Source: Methyloceanibacter stevinii | GTDB taxonomy: Bacteria > Pseudomonadota > Alphaproteobacteria > Rhizobiales > Methyloligellaceae | Reading direction: 5' to 3' | Length of the DNA stretch: 64,000 bases | Assembly (NCBI RefSeq): GCF_001723355.1 | Contig: NZ_LPWE01000012.1 | Span: forward strand, 124,001-188,000 | Part shown: positions 48,742-57,420 of the stretch, piece by piece | How the letters are laid out: the number at the start of each line of letters is the position of its first letter | How positions within the stretch are numbered: position 1 is the stretch's first letter | Notes under the pieces: generated by a model | What the model was told of the DNA's origin: nothing | Database searches by the model: none | Seen by the model: the letters and a program-made list of their open reading frames with translations, nothing else | Made by a program: the position numbers and the translations under genes

Positions 48742-51735
48742 ATGGTCAGAAACGGTCACTTGACGCTGCCACGCAGCGCCGTGGCGATCGCGCTGCTTTG
48801 TAGCGCGGGCGTTGGCCTTGCCCTGTCCGCCCCCGCCTATGCCGCCAAGGTCGGCGTCGCAGCGGCCGTTAATCCGGACGCCTTTTCGTCGCTCTCCGGC
48901 GTGCCCAACAAGCAGCTGAATATCGGCAAGTCGATCTTCTACAACGAGCGCATCGAGACCACGGCGCAAGGGCTCGTGCAGGTGCTGCTGGTGGACGGCT
49001 CGACCTTCACGGTCGGCCCCAACTCCAACCTCGTCATCGACAAGTTCGTCTACGACCCGAACAAGAAGACGGGCGAGTTGGTCGCGACCTTCTCCAAGGG
49101 CTCCATGCGCTTCATCGGCGGCAAGCTGTCGAAGAACGCGGGCGGCGTGAAGGTGAACACGCCGTCGGGCGCGCTCGCCATTCGCGGCGGCATGTTCCAG
49201 GGCAACACGCAGAAGAAGATCTATTCCTTCCTCTACGGCCACTCTATGTCGATGCAAGGCCGGAACGGGCGAACGCAAACGGTCTATCAGCCCGGCTACA
49301 CGCTCGATCTTTCGCGCGGCGGCAGCGGCACCGTCCGCCCCACCACGGCCGAGGATACGGCTGTCTTTGCGAGAGCACTGACCAGTCGCGGCGGTTCGAC
49401 TGCATCGAACAGCGAAAACGGCGGTCAAAGCAATGGTGGTCAAGGCGGATCCGACGGCGGATCCGAAGGCGGCGGGCAGCAGCAGGCCGGAACGAACCAG
49501 CTATCTCAGTCAGTCAGCATTCAGGACATGGTTTCCAGTGCGACTTCAGAGGCTATCAACAACGAAATCGAAAAACAGATCGAAGAACAGAAGACGCAAG
49601 ATACTCCGCCGCCGACCAACACGCCGGCGAAGACACCAACGCCAACCACCACAACTACTCCGCCTGCCCCGCCGCCTGAGATCGACGCACGCATCATCCA
49701 GACGGCGCCGAACGGCATCGCTACCGGCGATTTCAACACAACCTTCCAGGTCATCGACAGACGTCTTGTCGCCGACCTTCCGTCCGTCGATCCGGAGGGC
49801 TGCGAGGGGCAGAATTGCGAAGTCGACGTTCAGTCTGACTTCAGCTCGGACTTCGCAGAACTAGACGTCAACAATCTCGGCGGCCGGCCGTCGCTGCAGT
49901 TCGATTTCCCGGAGACACTTCAGTGCGTCAACGGCTTCTGTCCCGTCACGGATGCGAAGGTGATCGTCGACGGCGAGACGGTGGAATATTTCGGCGGGGC
50001 GGTCATCAAGCCAGGTTTCTTTGCATATCAGGTGGCCCGAGGCGAGAACGCCAACGAAGAGCTGGGGCCGCTCAACGCTCTCGACGAATCCCTTCTCATC
50101 TTCGGCGGCAAGAAGCACAATTTCCAAGCTCCCAGCGGCAAGATTTATGTTTTTGCGCTCACGAGCGATGTGATCCAGCAGAGCGCGGCTCCGTTCGCAT
50201 CCGCCATGTCGACCGATTACTCGACGCCCGACGATGTGATCGGCGTCGTCACACCGCTACTGGCCAAGGAGCAGAATACCGGCGCCCCTGACGATCAGAG
50301 CCGGCCGGTTTGGCTACAATCGACCTTTGCCCTCGGTACCGGCGAGTCCAGCCGTCAGTCCTTCGTCAATATCGCGCTGGGCGAATGGTCTCCGGAAGGT
50401 GGCATTCAAGGATCTCGCAGGGGTGGCTCGGACCTCGACGGCGAGGATTATAGTTTCACGGGCGACATCGCGAGTCTCGAAGGCCCCGATGGCGGTCACT
50501 TCCTCGGTGCCGACGATGCGCTACCGAATGCCGTCCTGACCCTCGGCGGCCCCGGCACCGAAAACGCCGGCCGCGACACGCCGCTCAATGGCGACACAAG
50601 CCCAATTGAGCAGTCGGGGGCCACTTATCACGTCGCCGCTGGGACCGAAGCCATCGAGGGGAGCGAAACGTCGTCCGGCACCTTCACTGGCTTTGCGGCC
50701 GGCTTCTCGCAACGGGCCGGCAACAACGAGTTGCGCTCGCTCGTCAACAATTCGGCGGACGAAGTCGTTTTGGAGTTGGATTCGCCCACCAACACGCTCA
50801 CAGCGTCGGTCAATGTGGGAGATGGTCGGCTGCTTCAGAATCCCAGATACAGCTACCAATTCGGAGGTGAAGGCAATTCGGCCCTTATCAGCGACAATGT
50901 CTTTGGAGCAATTGAAACACCGGGCGAGTCGGAAATCGGCGAGACAACGTTGGAGCTTGTCCCGACCATCATAACCAAGACTTTCCTCAAGGGCACGCCG
51001 TGGGAGACCACGAAGACTTACGAAATCGACGTGCCTACTCTGGTCGACCATGACTACACGCCGGATGTGGAGGGCTATATCGTCAGCGCGGATGCCTTGG
51101 GCGCAAACGAGGTGCTGTTCGCTGGACAAACGGTGACGAACCCCGCGGACCCTGAAGGTCCACTCGTCCAGAGGCGCGCCTTCTGCCAGGACTGCGACTT
51201 CATCAAATGGGGCGCTTGGGGCACGCGCTCGCGCTATACCGATCACTCGGGCAAGCAGGTCACCGAGGATACCCATCTTGGCTGGTGGATTGCGGGCGAT
51301 GTTGTCCCAGAAGAGAATATTGATAGGCTCCAGGAACTCCAAGCAACGGCACTTTACGAAGGTGACGCGATCGGCACCGTCGCCAAGTTCAAGAACGGGA
51401 CTTGGAACCAGTCTGTCGCCAGGGGGGACATGACCCTCGACTGGAAGTTCGCCAAACGTAGCGGCGATTTCTCAATCAAGAACTTCGACAACCGGAACTT
51501 CGGCGGTAAGCTCGTAAATTTGCCGGGAACGTCGGGATTCAGCGGCATCGTCGGCAAACTCAACACTAACAATGCAGGTAGGTCGATCGTCGGCTCCGCG
51601 AGTGGCTCCTTTGTCGGGTTCCGAGGGTTGGACAAGACCCCAAAGGGCGTAATCGGGAACTTCGACGTGCACCAGGCCAACGACAAGTGGCGCGCCAACG
51701 GTATCTTCGGCGGCACGCAGCGTATCAATCGCTGA
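48742..51735 (+). CDS. Large exported FecR-domain protein with C-terminal barrel-like domain (paralogue 2)
   Basis: This 997-residue protein has a signal peptide (1-34, APAYA), a FecR-like domain (about 55-155) very close to paralogue 1, a Gly/Ser/Gln-rich linker then a Pro/Thr-rich linker (about 210-310), a long acidic beta-rich middle, and a C-terminal domain (about 810-997) with Cys815/Cys818 (CQDCDFIKWG), GWW, KFAKRSG and the end GNF...RANGIFGG. The last domain matches paralogue 1 and recalls the 8-strand barrel of TbpB/HphA-type Slam cargo. It is low in Lys/Arg and rich in Asp/Glu/Thr, like surface or extracellular proteins. The 138-bp gap upstream is AT-rich and may hold a separate promoter. 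Function unknown. Confidence 0.72.
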   Translation: MVRNGHLTLPRSAVAIALLCSAGVGLALSAPAYAAKVGVAAAVNPDAFSSLSGVPNKQLNIGKSIFYNERIETTAQGLVQVLLVDGSTFTVGPNSNLVIDKFVYDPNKKTGELVATFSKGSMRFIGGKLSKNAGGVKVNTPSGALAIRGGMFQGNTQKKIYSFLYGHSMSMQGRNGRTQTVYQPGYTLDLSRGGSGTVRPTTAEDTAVFARALTSRGGSTASNSENGGQSNGGQGGSDGGSEGGGQQQAGTNQLSQSVSIQDMVSSATSEAINNEIEKQIEEQKTQDTPPPTNTPAKTPTPTTTTTPPAPPPEIDARIIQTAPNGIATGDFNTTFQVIDRRLVADLPSVDPEGCEGQNCEVDVQSDFSSDFAELDVNNLGGRPSLQFDFPETLQCVNGFCPVTDAKVIVDGETVEYFGGAVIKPGFFAYQVARGENANEELGPLNALDESLLIFGGKKHNFQAPSGKIYVFALTSDVIQQSAAPFASAMSTDYSTPDDVIGVVTPLLAKEQNTGAPDDQSRPVWLQSTFALGTGESSRQSFVNIALGEWSPEGGIQGSRRGGSDLDGEDYSFTGDIASLEGPDGGHFLGADDALPNAVLTLGGPGTENAGRDTPLNGDTSPIEQSGATYHVAAGTEAIEGSETSSGTFTGFAAGFSQRAGNNELRSLVNNSADEVVLELDSPTNTLTASVNVGDGRLLQNPRYSYQFGGEGNSALISDNVFGAIETPGESEIGETTLELVPTIITKTFLKGTPWETTKTYEIDVPTLVDHDYTPDVEGYIVSADALGANEVLFAGQTVTNPADPEGPLVQRRAFCQDCDFIKWGAWGTRSRYTDHSGKQVTEDTHLGWWIAGDVVPEENIDRLQELQATALYEGDAIGTVAKFKNGTWNQSVARGDMTLDWKFAKRSGDFSIKNFDNRNFGGKLVNLPGTSGFSGIVGKLNTNNAGRSIVGSASGSFVGFRGLDKTPKGVIGNFDVHQANDKWRANGIFGGTQRINR

Positions 51736-51980
51736 GTCTACCCTTCTGAACGCCCTCCCACGCGCCCTTCCCGACTGCTGACAGCCACCTCCGCACCCCC
51801 CAAAAAGCGTCGTTTGAGCGTTTTCTTCGCCACATTTCGGCGCCCTATTCCGCTGCGTCTCGGAAGTTTTGGCGGTTTGGCGAAAAGCTTGCCCTGCCTT
51901 TTTCTGTCCCCACATGACCGGCTTGCCAACGCCTTGCGCGGCCCACGGCATTCGACACCAACGGGACGGGACAGGTCTTC

Positions 51981-52911
51981 ATGCTCGCTTCGATTAGCCT
52001 CACACCGAGGGCGACCGCGATTGTCGCAAGCTCGGTTCTCTCGGTCCTGCCCCTATCCGGTATGGACGCCACCGCAGAAGCCGCCGATCGCGTCGGCGTC
52101 GCTTCCGCCGTCACACCGAAAGCCACCAGCACGCCGCCAGGCGCGGGCACGCGGACCCTCAAGATCGGGAAGTCGGTCTTCTACAACGAACGGATCACCA
52201 CGTCGGACTCCGGCGTCGTGCAGGTGCTTCTGGTCGACGGTTCCACCTTCACCGTCGGCCCCCGCTCGAGCCTCCTCATCGACAAGTTCGTCTACAACCC
52301 GCACAAGGCACGGGCGAGATGACCGCCACGCTCTCGAAGGGCGCCCTGCGCTTTGTCGGCGGGAAGCTCTCGAAGCAGGAGCCCGCCGTGAAGGTCAAGC
52401 GCCCGCCGGCGAGCTGACCGTGCGCGGCGGCATCTTCCAGGGCATCGTGAACAGCTCCAACCAGGCGGTCTTCGCCTTCGTCTTCGGCGACTATCTGGCG
52501 CTGAACCGCAAAGGACGCCGCTACACCATCAAGCAGAGCGGCAACTTGTTCGCCATCGGTAATTCGGGCCCGCCCATCATCCGGCGCACCACCCAGACGG
52601 ATACCAATCTCATCCTGGCCGCGATCTCCGGCGGCACCGCCGCCAAGGTCTACAAGACGAAGGGGAACCCTTGGCCGTTCTACTACGGCATCCAGCCGAC
52701 CGGCCGTTTTCCGGATAAGCCGTTCGTCCGCGACCAGTTCTACGACGCCCGCCCGATCAAGCTGCACCGCGTTCCGGAGCCGAAGGTGCGCGTGCCTGAC
52801 GTCCACCGGCCGCACACGCCCCCCACCCCTCCCGTACGCGTGCCCAAACCGCCTAGCGTGACGCAGACGCCGCTCTATACCTCTCCCGGGTACACCTGCG
52901 CGAACTGCTAA
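51981..52911 (+). CDS. Short exported FecR-domain protein (paralogue 3), two apparent frameshifts near 52309 and 52400
   Basis: The protein starts at ATG 51981 with a signal peptide (to about AEAAD) and a FecR-like domain close to the two upstream paralogues (IGKSVFYNERI, VLLVDGSTFTVG). As written the frame stops at 52322; adding one base near 52309 and one near 52400 gives a continuous product of about 310 residues through GELTVRGGIFQG to the stop at 52909-52911. It lacks the CxxC/GWW barrel-like domain and ends in a Pro/Val/His-rich tail with a final CANC. It may be a periplasmic partner or an incomplete paralogue. The two lesions match the window-wide single-base pattern, but in this non-essential gene true decay is harder to exclude. 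Confidence 0.68.
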
Positions 52912-52958
52912 GCAGCGCTCCCCGAGCCACGAATCTCCCTCTCTTGGCCGATGACGGC

Positions 52959-52991
52959 GTGTCATGGTCGCGTGTCATTTCCGGGTGTCAT
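52959..52991 (+). repeat. Three GTGTCAT direct repeats with 13-bp period
   Basis: GTGTCAT occurs at 52959, 52972 and 52985, each 13 bases apart, just after paralogue 3 and before the next stem-loop. The spacers differ. This could be a regulator-binding array or chance in a short intergenic segment. Confidence 0.4.
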
Positions 52992-53014
52992 GCGGACCCT
53001 TTAAGGTCTCCCCG

Positions 53015-53043
53015 CCCGTCCCCATTTTCAGGGGACGGGTTTG
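53015..53043 (+). terminator. Intrinsic terminator after the FecR cluster
   Basis: CCCGTCCCC and GGGGACGGG form a perfect 9-bp stem around ATTTTCA, followed by TTT. It is the best terminator candidate in the window and would end the FecR cluster transcript 37 bp before the next start codon. Confidence 0.65.
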
Positions 53044-53079
53044 ACCCTTCCTGCCAAGCCGGCCTTCCCGGGAGTTCCG

Positions 53080-53922
53080 ATGTTGTTTCATCACGCCTCA
53101 CCTAAGTTCTTGTCACGCACCACGACCCCTCGCCTTGCGCATGTCCTTTTGCTCGCAGGGCTGGGACTTGCCGTCGCGGCCGCAATCGTCTTCTTCGCGC
53201 CGCGCGTCGCCAGCGCCGAACCCACCGACATCACCGTTCGCGTGCTGAGCAAGGACGCCAAGTTCGTTGGCTCCAGCATGGGCGGCGCGCGCGTGATCGT
53301 GCGGGACGCCGACACCGGAAAGATCCTGGCCGAGGGCGTGACCGAAGGCGGCACGGGCGACACCGGCCGCATCATGCATGAGGACGGCGGACGCCGCGCG
53401 ACGCTCTCAAGCGAGGGCGCAGCCAAGTTCGACGCCACCATCGATATCGAGGTGCCTCGCCTGGTCGAGGTCGAGGTGTTCGGTCCCCTCGCCCAGCGCC
53501 AAAGCGCGAACCGCGTGACCGTCACCCAATGGGTGGTGCCTGGAAAAGACATCACCGGCGGCGATGGCTGGCGCGTCGAGCTGCCGGGCTACGTGGTTGA
53601 CGTGCTCGACCCGCCCACGCATGTGAAGCTTGCCGGAACGACCGACAAGGTCGATCTGCGCGCCAATGTCAGCCTGATGTGTGGCTGCCCCATCACGCCG
53701 GGCGGCTTGTGGGACGCGGACGAACTCGAAGTCAAAGCGCTCGTCACCCATAACGGCGAGAAGCTCGCGCCGATCGACCTTGCCTTTGGCGGCGAGGCGA
53801 GCCAATTCGCCGGCAGCGTGCCGGTGACGGCGCCGGGCCTCTACGACGTGACCGTCTATGCGCACAATCCGCGCACGGGCAATACCGGGCTCGACCGCAC
53901 GACCTTTATCGTCGCCAAATAG
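53080..53922 (+). CDS. Exported protein of unknown function, 280 residues
   Basis: ATG 53080 follows GGGAG. The N-terminus has a basic segment then a hydrophobic helix (VLLLAGLGLAVAAAIVFFAP) and a likely signal cleavage after VASA. The mature part looks like two or more beta-sandwich domains (GARVIVRDADTGKILAEGVT; GLYDVTVYAHNPRTGNTG), with a Cys pair in MCGCPITPGG. It is probably periplasmic. The first domain resembles carboxypeptidase-regulatory-like folds, but no specific family was recognised. It follows the FecR cluster after a terminator, so it is likely a separate unit. Confidence 0.6.
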   Translation: MLFHHASPKFLSRTTTPRLAHVLLLAGLGLAVAAAIVFFAPRVASAEPTDITVRVLSKDAKFVGSSMGGARVIVRDADTGKILAEGVTEGGTGDTGRIMHEDGGRRATLSSEGAAKFDATIDIEVPRLVEVEVFGPLAQRQSANRVTVTQWVVPGKDITGGDGWRVELPGYVVDVLDPPTHVKLAGTTDKVDLRANVSLMCGCPITPGGLWDADELEVKALVTHNGEKLAPIDLAFGGEASQFAGSVPVTAPGLYDVTVYAHNPRTGNTGLDRTTFIVAK

Positions 53923-54219
53923 GATCGCTCCATCGCTCTCCGCAAAGTGCGATGAGCAGACGCGCGCGGCCTTGCCCGAAACGTGCGGCCCCTATCCGAA
54001 GCCCCGCATTGTCCCGCCGCTCTTGTTGTGCGCTGCCGCAAACCCCAAATAAAGGCTCCCCACCCGAGCCGTCGCCAGCGGCTTGACCTGTCGCCGTCCC
54101 CCGGCTTTGCTCTGGATAATAGCTTTCGCGGTCGAAATTGAAGGCCGACGATATGCGAGGCGGCGGCATACGAATGCGGCCGGAACTGAAAACGACCGAA
54201 GTTCGAAACGAGACTGTGA

Positions 54220-54627
54220 ATGCGTGATCCCAAGTCCGACCCAACCGCGCGGATGTTCGCCGAGGCCTGCGCGATGCTCAAACAGGCCGAGCAACTCCAG
54301 CGGCAGTTTTTCGGGCCGTCGAGTGGCACCAGCAGCGCCTGCTGGGAACCGCCGGTCGATATTTTCGAGACCGAGCGCGAGGTGACCGTAATCACGGCGC
54401 TGCCGGGGGTCCGCCCCGAGGCCGTCCGGGCCGAGATCGAAGGCACGACGTTGATCGTCACGGGCGTCCGGGCCATTCCGGCCGCGGGGCGCGGCGCCAA
54501 TATCGTCCGGCTCGAGATTCCCTACGGGCGATTCGAGAGGCGCATCGCCATTTCCAGCCGTTTGAGGCTCATCGGCAAAGAACTCGAAAATGGATGTCTG
54601 AAACTGATCTTTACGAAGGCAGGCTAA
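54220..54627 (+). CDS. Hsp20/alpha-crystallin family small heat shock protein
   Basis: This 135-residue protein has an alpha-crystallin domain from about 40 to 133 (PVDIFETEREVTVITALPGV, then GRFERRIAI and LENGCLKLIF). The N-terminal arm is helical and Gln rich. Small heat shock proteins hold unfolded proteins in a refoldable state. A Lon protease gene starts 22 bp downstream, so chaperone and protease are co-expressed. The 297-bp region upstream has no clear gene and probably holds a stress-responsive promoter, which I could not define. Confidence 0.87.
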   Translation: MRDPKSDPTARMFAEACAMLKQAEQLQRQFFGPSSGTSSACWEPPVDIFETEREVTVITALPGVRPEAVRAEIEGTTLIVTGVRAIPAAGRGANIVRLEIPYGRFERRIAISSRLRLIGKELENGCLKLIFTKAG

Positions 54628-54649
54628 CCCACTCACTGAAGTGCACATC

Positions 54650-57124
54650 ATGAATGAGCAAGACCAAAACCTGACCACCGAGAGTCTGCAGAAGACCGAG
54701 GAGACCACCGAGTCCCAGACCACCACGGGACAGGAAGAGTCGGCCTTTCCCGAGCTGCCGAACGATGCGGTCATTCTGCTGCCGACGCGCAACGCGGTGC
54801 TGTTTCCGGGCGTGGTCGCCCCCCTGATGGTTGGGCGTCCCCAGACCGTCGCCGGCGCGCAAGCGGCTGCACAAGCGGGCAAGCCCGTCGGCGTGCTGCT
54901 GCAGAGCGACCCGAGCGCCGACGCGCCGGGCCCCGACCAGTTGAACCGTGTCGGCACCATTGCCGAGATCATGCGCTATGTGACGTCGCCCGACGGCGCC
55001 CATCACCTCGTCGTGCGCGGCATGAACCGCTTCAAGGTTCTGGAGATCCTCGACGGATACCCGTTCCTTGCGGCGCGGATCGAGGAAATCGGCGGATTGG
55101 AAGTGTTCTCAACCGAGCTTGCGGCCCGGGTCCATCAGCTGCGCGAACGTGCGCGTGAGGCCCTGTCGCTCCTACCCAATGCGCCGGACGAACTCGGCGG
55201 TGCCCTGGAGCAGATCGAGTCGCCCTCCATGCTGGCCGACTTCATTGCCAACGTCATGGATATCAGCCCGCCGGAGAAGCAGGGCATCCTCGAGACATTC
55301 GACGTGTCCGACCGCATCGACAAGGTGCTGCGCGAACTCGTGCAGCAGATCGAGGTATTGCGCCTGTCGAAGCAAATCGGCGAGCAGACGCAGGAGTCCC
55401 TGTCCGGGCGCCAGCGCGAACACATCCTGCGCGAGCAGCTTCGCCAGATCCAAAAGGAGCTTGGCGAAGGCGAGGACGGCGAGGCCGAGATCGCCGAGCT
55501 GCGCGAGGCCATCGACAAGGCCGAAATGTCCGAGGAAGCGGAGACGCAGGCCAAGAAAGAACTTCGCCGCCTGGAGCGCATGCCCGAGGCGTCAGCCGAG
55601 CACGGCATGATCCGGACGTATCTCGATTGGCTGATCGAGTTGCCTTGGTCGAAGCTCTCCGAGGAGACGATCGACATTGCCGAGGCGCGCCGGATCCTCG
55701 ATGAGGATCACTACGGTCTGCCGAAGGTGAAACAGCGGATCCTGGAATATCTTGCGGTCCGCAAGCTCAACCCCGATGGCAACAGCCCGATCCTGTGCTT
55801 CGTCGGCCCGCCCGGCGTCGGCAAGACCTCGCTCGGCCAGTCGATCGCCCGCGCCATGGGCCGTCAGTTCGGGCGAATCAGCCTCGGCGGCGTGCATGAC
55901 GAAGCGGAAATCCGCGGTCACCGGCGCACCTATGTCGGCGCCCTGCCCGGCAATATCGTGCAGGCGCTGCGCAAGGCCGAGACGCGCAATCCCGTCTTCA
56001 TGCTCGATGAGATGGACAAGCTCAGCGCCAGCTTCCACGGCGACCCGTCCGCGGCGCTGCTCGAGGTCCTGGATCCGGCGCAGAACAGCACGTTCCGCGA
56101 CAACTATCTGGGTGTCCCGTTCGACCTGTCGAAGGTGATGTTCATCGGCACCGCGAACGTGCTCGACCAGATTCCGGCGCCGCTCCGCGACCGCATGGAG
56201 GTCATCGAGATCCCCGGCTACACCGAGGACGAGAAAGTCGAGATCGCCAAGCGCTACCTGGTCAAGCGCCAGCTGGAGGCGAGCGGTCTCAGCCCGGAGC
56301 AGTGCGAGATCACCGAAGAGGCGCTGCGCACGATCATCGACGGTTACACCCGCGAAGCGGGTGTCCGCAATCTCGAGCGCGAGGTCGGCGCCGTCTGCCG
56401 CCACGTGGCCATGCAGATCGCCGAAGGCGGCCAGTCGCGCATGCGCATCGACGTGGACGACCTTCACGGCATCCTGGGCGCCCGCAAGGTCGACAACGAG
56501 GTCGCCATGCGGACATCCGTGCCCGGCGTCGCCACAGGGCTCGCCTGGACGCCGACGGGTGGCGATATCCTCTTCATCGAGTGCACCAAAGTGCCAGGCA
56601 AGGGCCGGCTCATCCTGACCGGCCAGCTCGGAGACGTCATGAAGGAAAGCGCGCAAGCCGCTCTATCTCTTCTGAAAGTCCGAGCGGGACATCTTGGCAT
56701 CGAGCAGAGTGTTTTCGATACGTCGGACATCCATCTGCACGTCCCGGCAGGCGCCATTCCCAAGGACGGGCCGAGCGCGGGCGTGGCCATGTTCATCGCC
56801 CTCACCTCGCTCTTTACGGGGCGCACCGTACGCAGCGACATCGCCATGACCGGCGAAATCTCGCTGCGCGGCCTCGTGCTGCCGATCGGCGGGGTGAAGA
56901 ACAAGGTGCTGGCCGCGGTGCGCGCCGGGATAAAGACCGTGATGCTGCCCGAACGCAATCGCCGGGACTTCGAGGATATTCCGGAAGCCGCGCGCGAGGC
57001 GGTCAAGTTCGTCTGGATGTCGACGGTGGACGATGCCCTGGCCGCGGCCCTGAGCCCGCCGGAGGTACCCGCCGACAGCCCCAACGACCTTTCCGACGAT
57101 CAGCGCCGGCTGGCCAGCGGCTAG
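54650..57124 (+). CDS. lon: ATP-dependent protease La (Lon)
   Basis: This Lon protease of about 824 residues has an N-terminal substrate domain (ILLPTRNAVLFPGVVAPLMV), a coiled-coil region, an AAA+ domain with Walker A (GPPGVGKTSLG) and Walker B (VFMLDEMDKL), and a proteolytic domain with the catalytic Ser in PKDGPSAG and Lys in GGVKNKVLAA. The start at ATG 54650 is chosen over GTG 54641. Pairing with Hsp20 suggests a stress-specific Lon; many alphaproteobacteria carry another Lon next to clp genes, which is not in this window. Confidence 0.93.
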   Translation: MNEQDQNLTTESLQKTEETTESQTTTGQEESAFPELPNDAVILLPTRNAVLFPGVVAPLMVGRPQTVAGAQAAAQAGKPVGVLLQSDPSADAPGPDQLNRVGTIAEIMRYVTSPDGAHHLVVRGMNRFKVLEILDGYPFLAARIEEIGGLEVFSTELAARVHQLRERAREALSLLPNAPDELGGALEQIESPSMLADFIANVMDISPPEKQGILETFDVSDRIDKVLRELVQQIEVLRLSKQIGEQTQESLSGRQREHILREQLRQIQKELGEGEDGEAEIAELREAIDKAEMSEEAETQAKKELRRLERMPEASAEHGMIRTYLDWLIELPWSKLSEETIDIAEARRILDEDHYGLPKVKQRILEYLAVRKLNPDGNSPILCFVGPPGVGKTSLGQSIARAMGRQFGRISLGGVHDEAEIRGHRRTYVGALPGNIVQALRKAETRNPVFMLDEMDKLSASFHGDPSAALLEVLDPAQNSTFRDNYLGVPFDLSKVMFIGTANVLDQIPAPLRDRMEVIEIPGYTEDEKVEIAKRYLVKRQLEASGLSPEQCEITEEALRTIIDGYTREAGVRNLEREVGAVCRHVAMQIAEGGQSRMRIDVDDLHGILGARKVDNEVAMRTSVPGVATGLAWTPTGGDILFIECTKVPGKGRLILTGQLGDVMKESAQAALSLLKVRAGHLGIEQSVFDTSDIHLHVPAGAIPKDGPSAGVAMFIALTSLFTGRTVRSDIAMTGEISLRGLVLPIGGVKNKVLAAVRAGIKTVMLPERNRRDFEDIPEAAREAVKFVWMSTVDDALAAALSPPEVPADSPNDLSDDQRRLASG

Positions 57125-57185
57125 CCGCCACGAGCCTGGGTTGAGGTCACAACTGCTTCCTTTAGGGGCAGGTTGGCCGTATGAT

Positions 57186-57204
57186 CCCCCCAACTCCTGG
57201 GGGG
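57186..57204 (+). promoter_or_regulatory. Stem-loop covering the ribosome-binding site of the small gene at 57209
   Basis: CCCCCC and GGGGGG pair in a 6-bp stem around AACTCCT. The G arm is the only Shine-Dalgarno-like sequence before ATG 57209, 4 bases away. Folding would hide the ribosome-binding site, so translational control is possible. Confidence 0.4.
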
Positions 57205-57208
57205 TCCC

Positions 57209-57400
57209 ATGCGGTTCCTATTTGGCTTCATATTGGGCGTTGCGCTGACGGTCGTGGCCGCGTTCGTCATGGATCAGCGCGAACAGCAGGTCGAAAAGCG
57301 CGTCGTCAACTGGGACGTCGTGAACGAGAAAGTCGGCGCGGCCACGAAGGACGCGCAGGAGGTCTGGTCCGACTTCACCAGCGAGATGACCGGCCCGTAA
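57209..57400 (+). CDS. Small membrane protein, 63 residues
   Basis: A single N-terminal hydrophobic helix (LFGFILGVALTVVAAFVM) is followed by a charged helix (QREQQVEKRVVNWDVVNEKV). No family was recognised. It lies 84 bp after lon on the same strand, and its ribosome-binding site lies in a predicted stem-loop. Codon use and a start near a plausible ribosome-binding site support it as a gene. Confidence 0.6.
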   Translation: MRFLFGFILGVALTVVAAFVMDQREQQVEKRVVNWDVVNEKVGAATKDAQEVWSDFTSEMTGP

Positions 57401-57420
57401 AACGATTCCGCCTCAACGCG

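Noticed and set aside
46949-52911. FecR proteins as part of an iron-siderophore FecIR-type signalling system
   Set aside because: No ECF sigma factor, TonB-dependent receptor or anti-sigma transmembrane helix is visible; the proteins have cleavable signals and large extracellular-type extensions.
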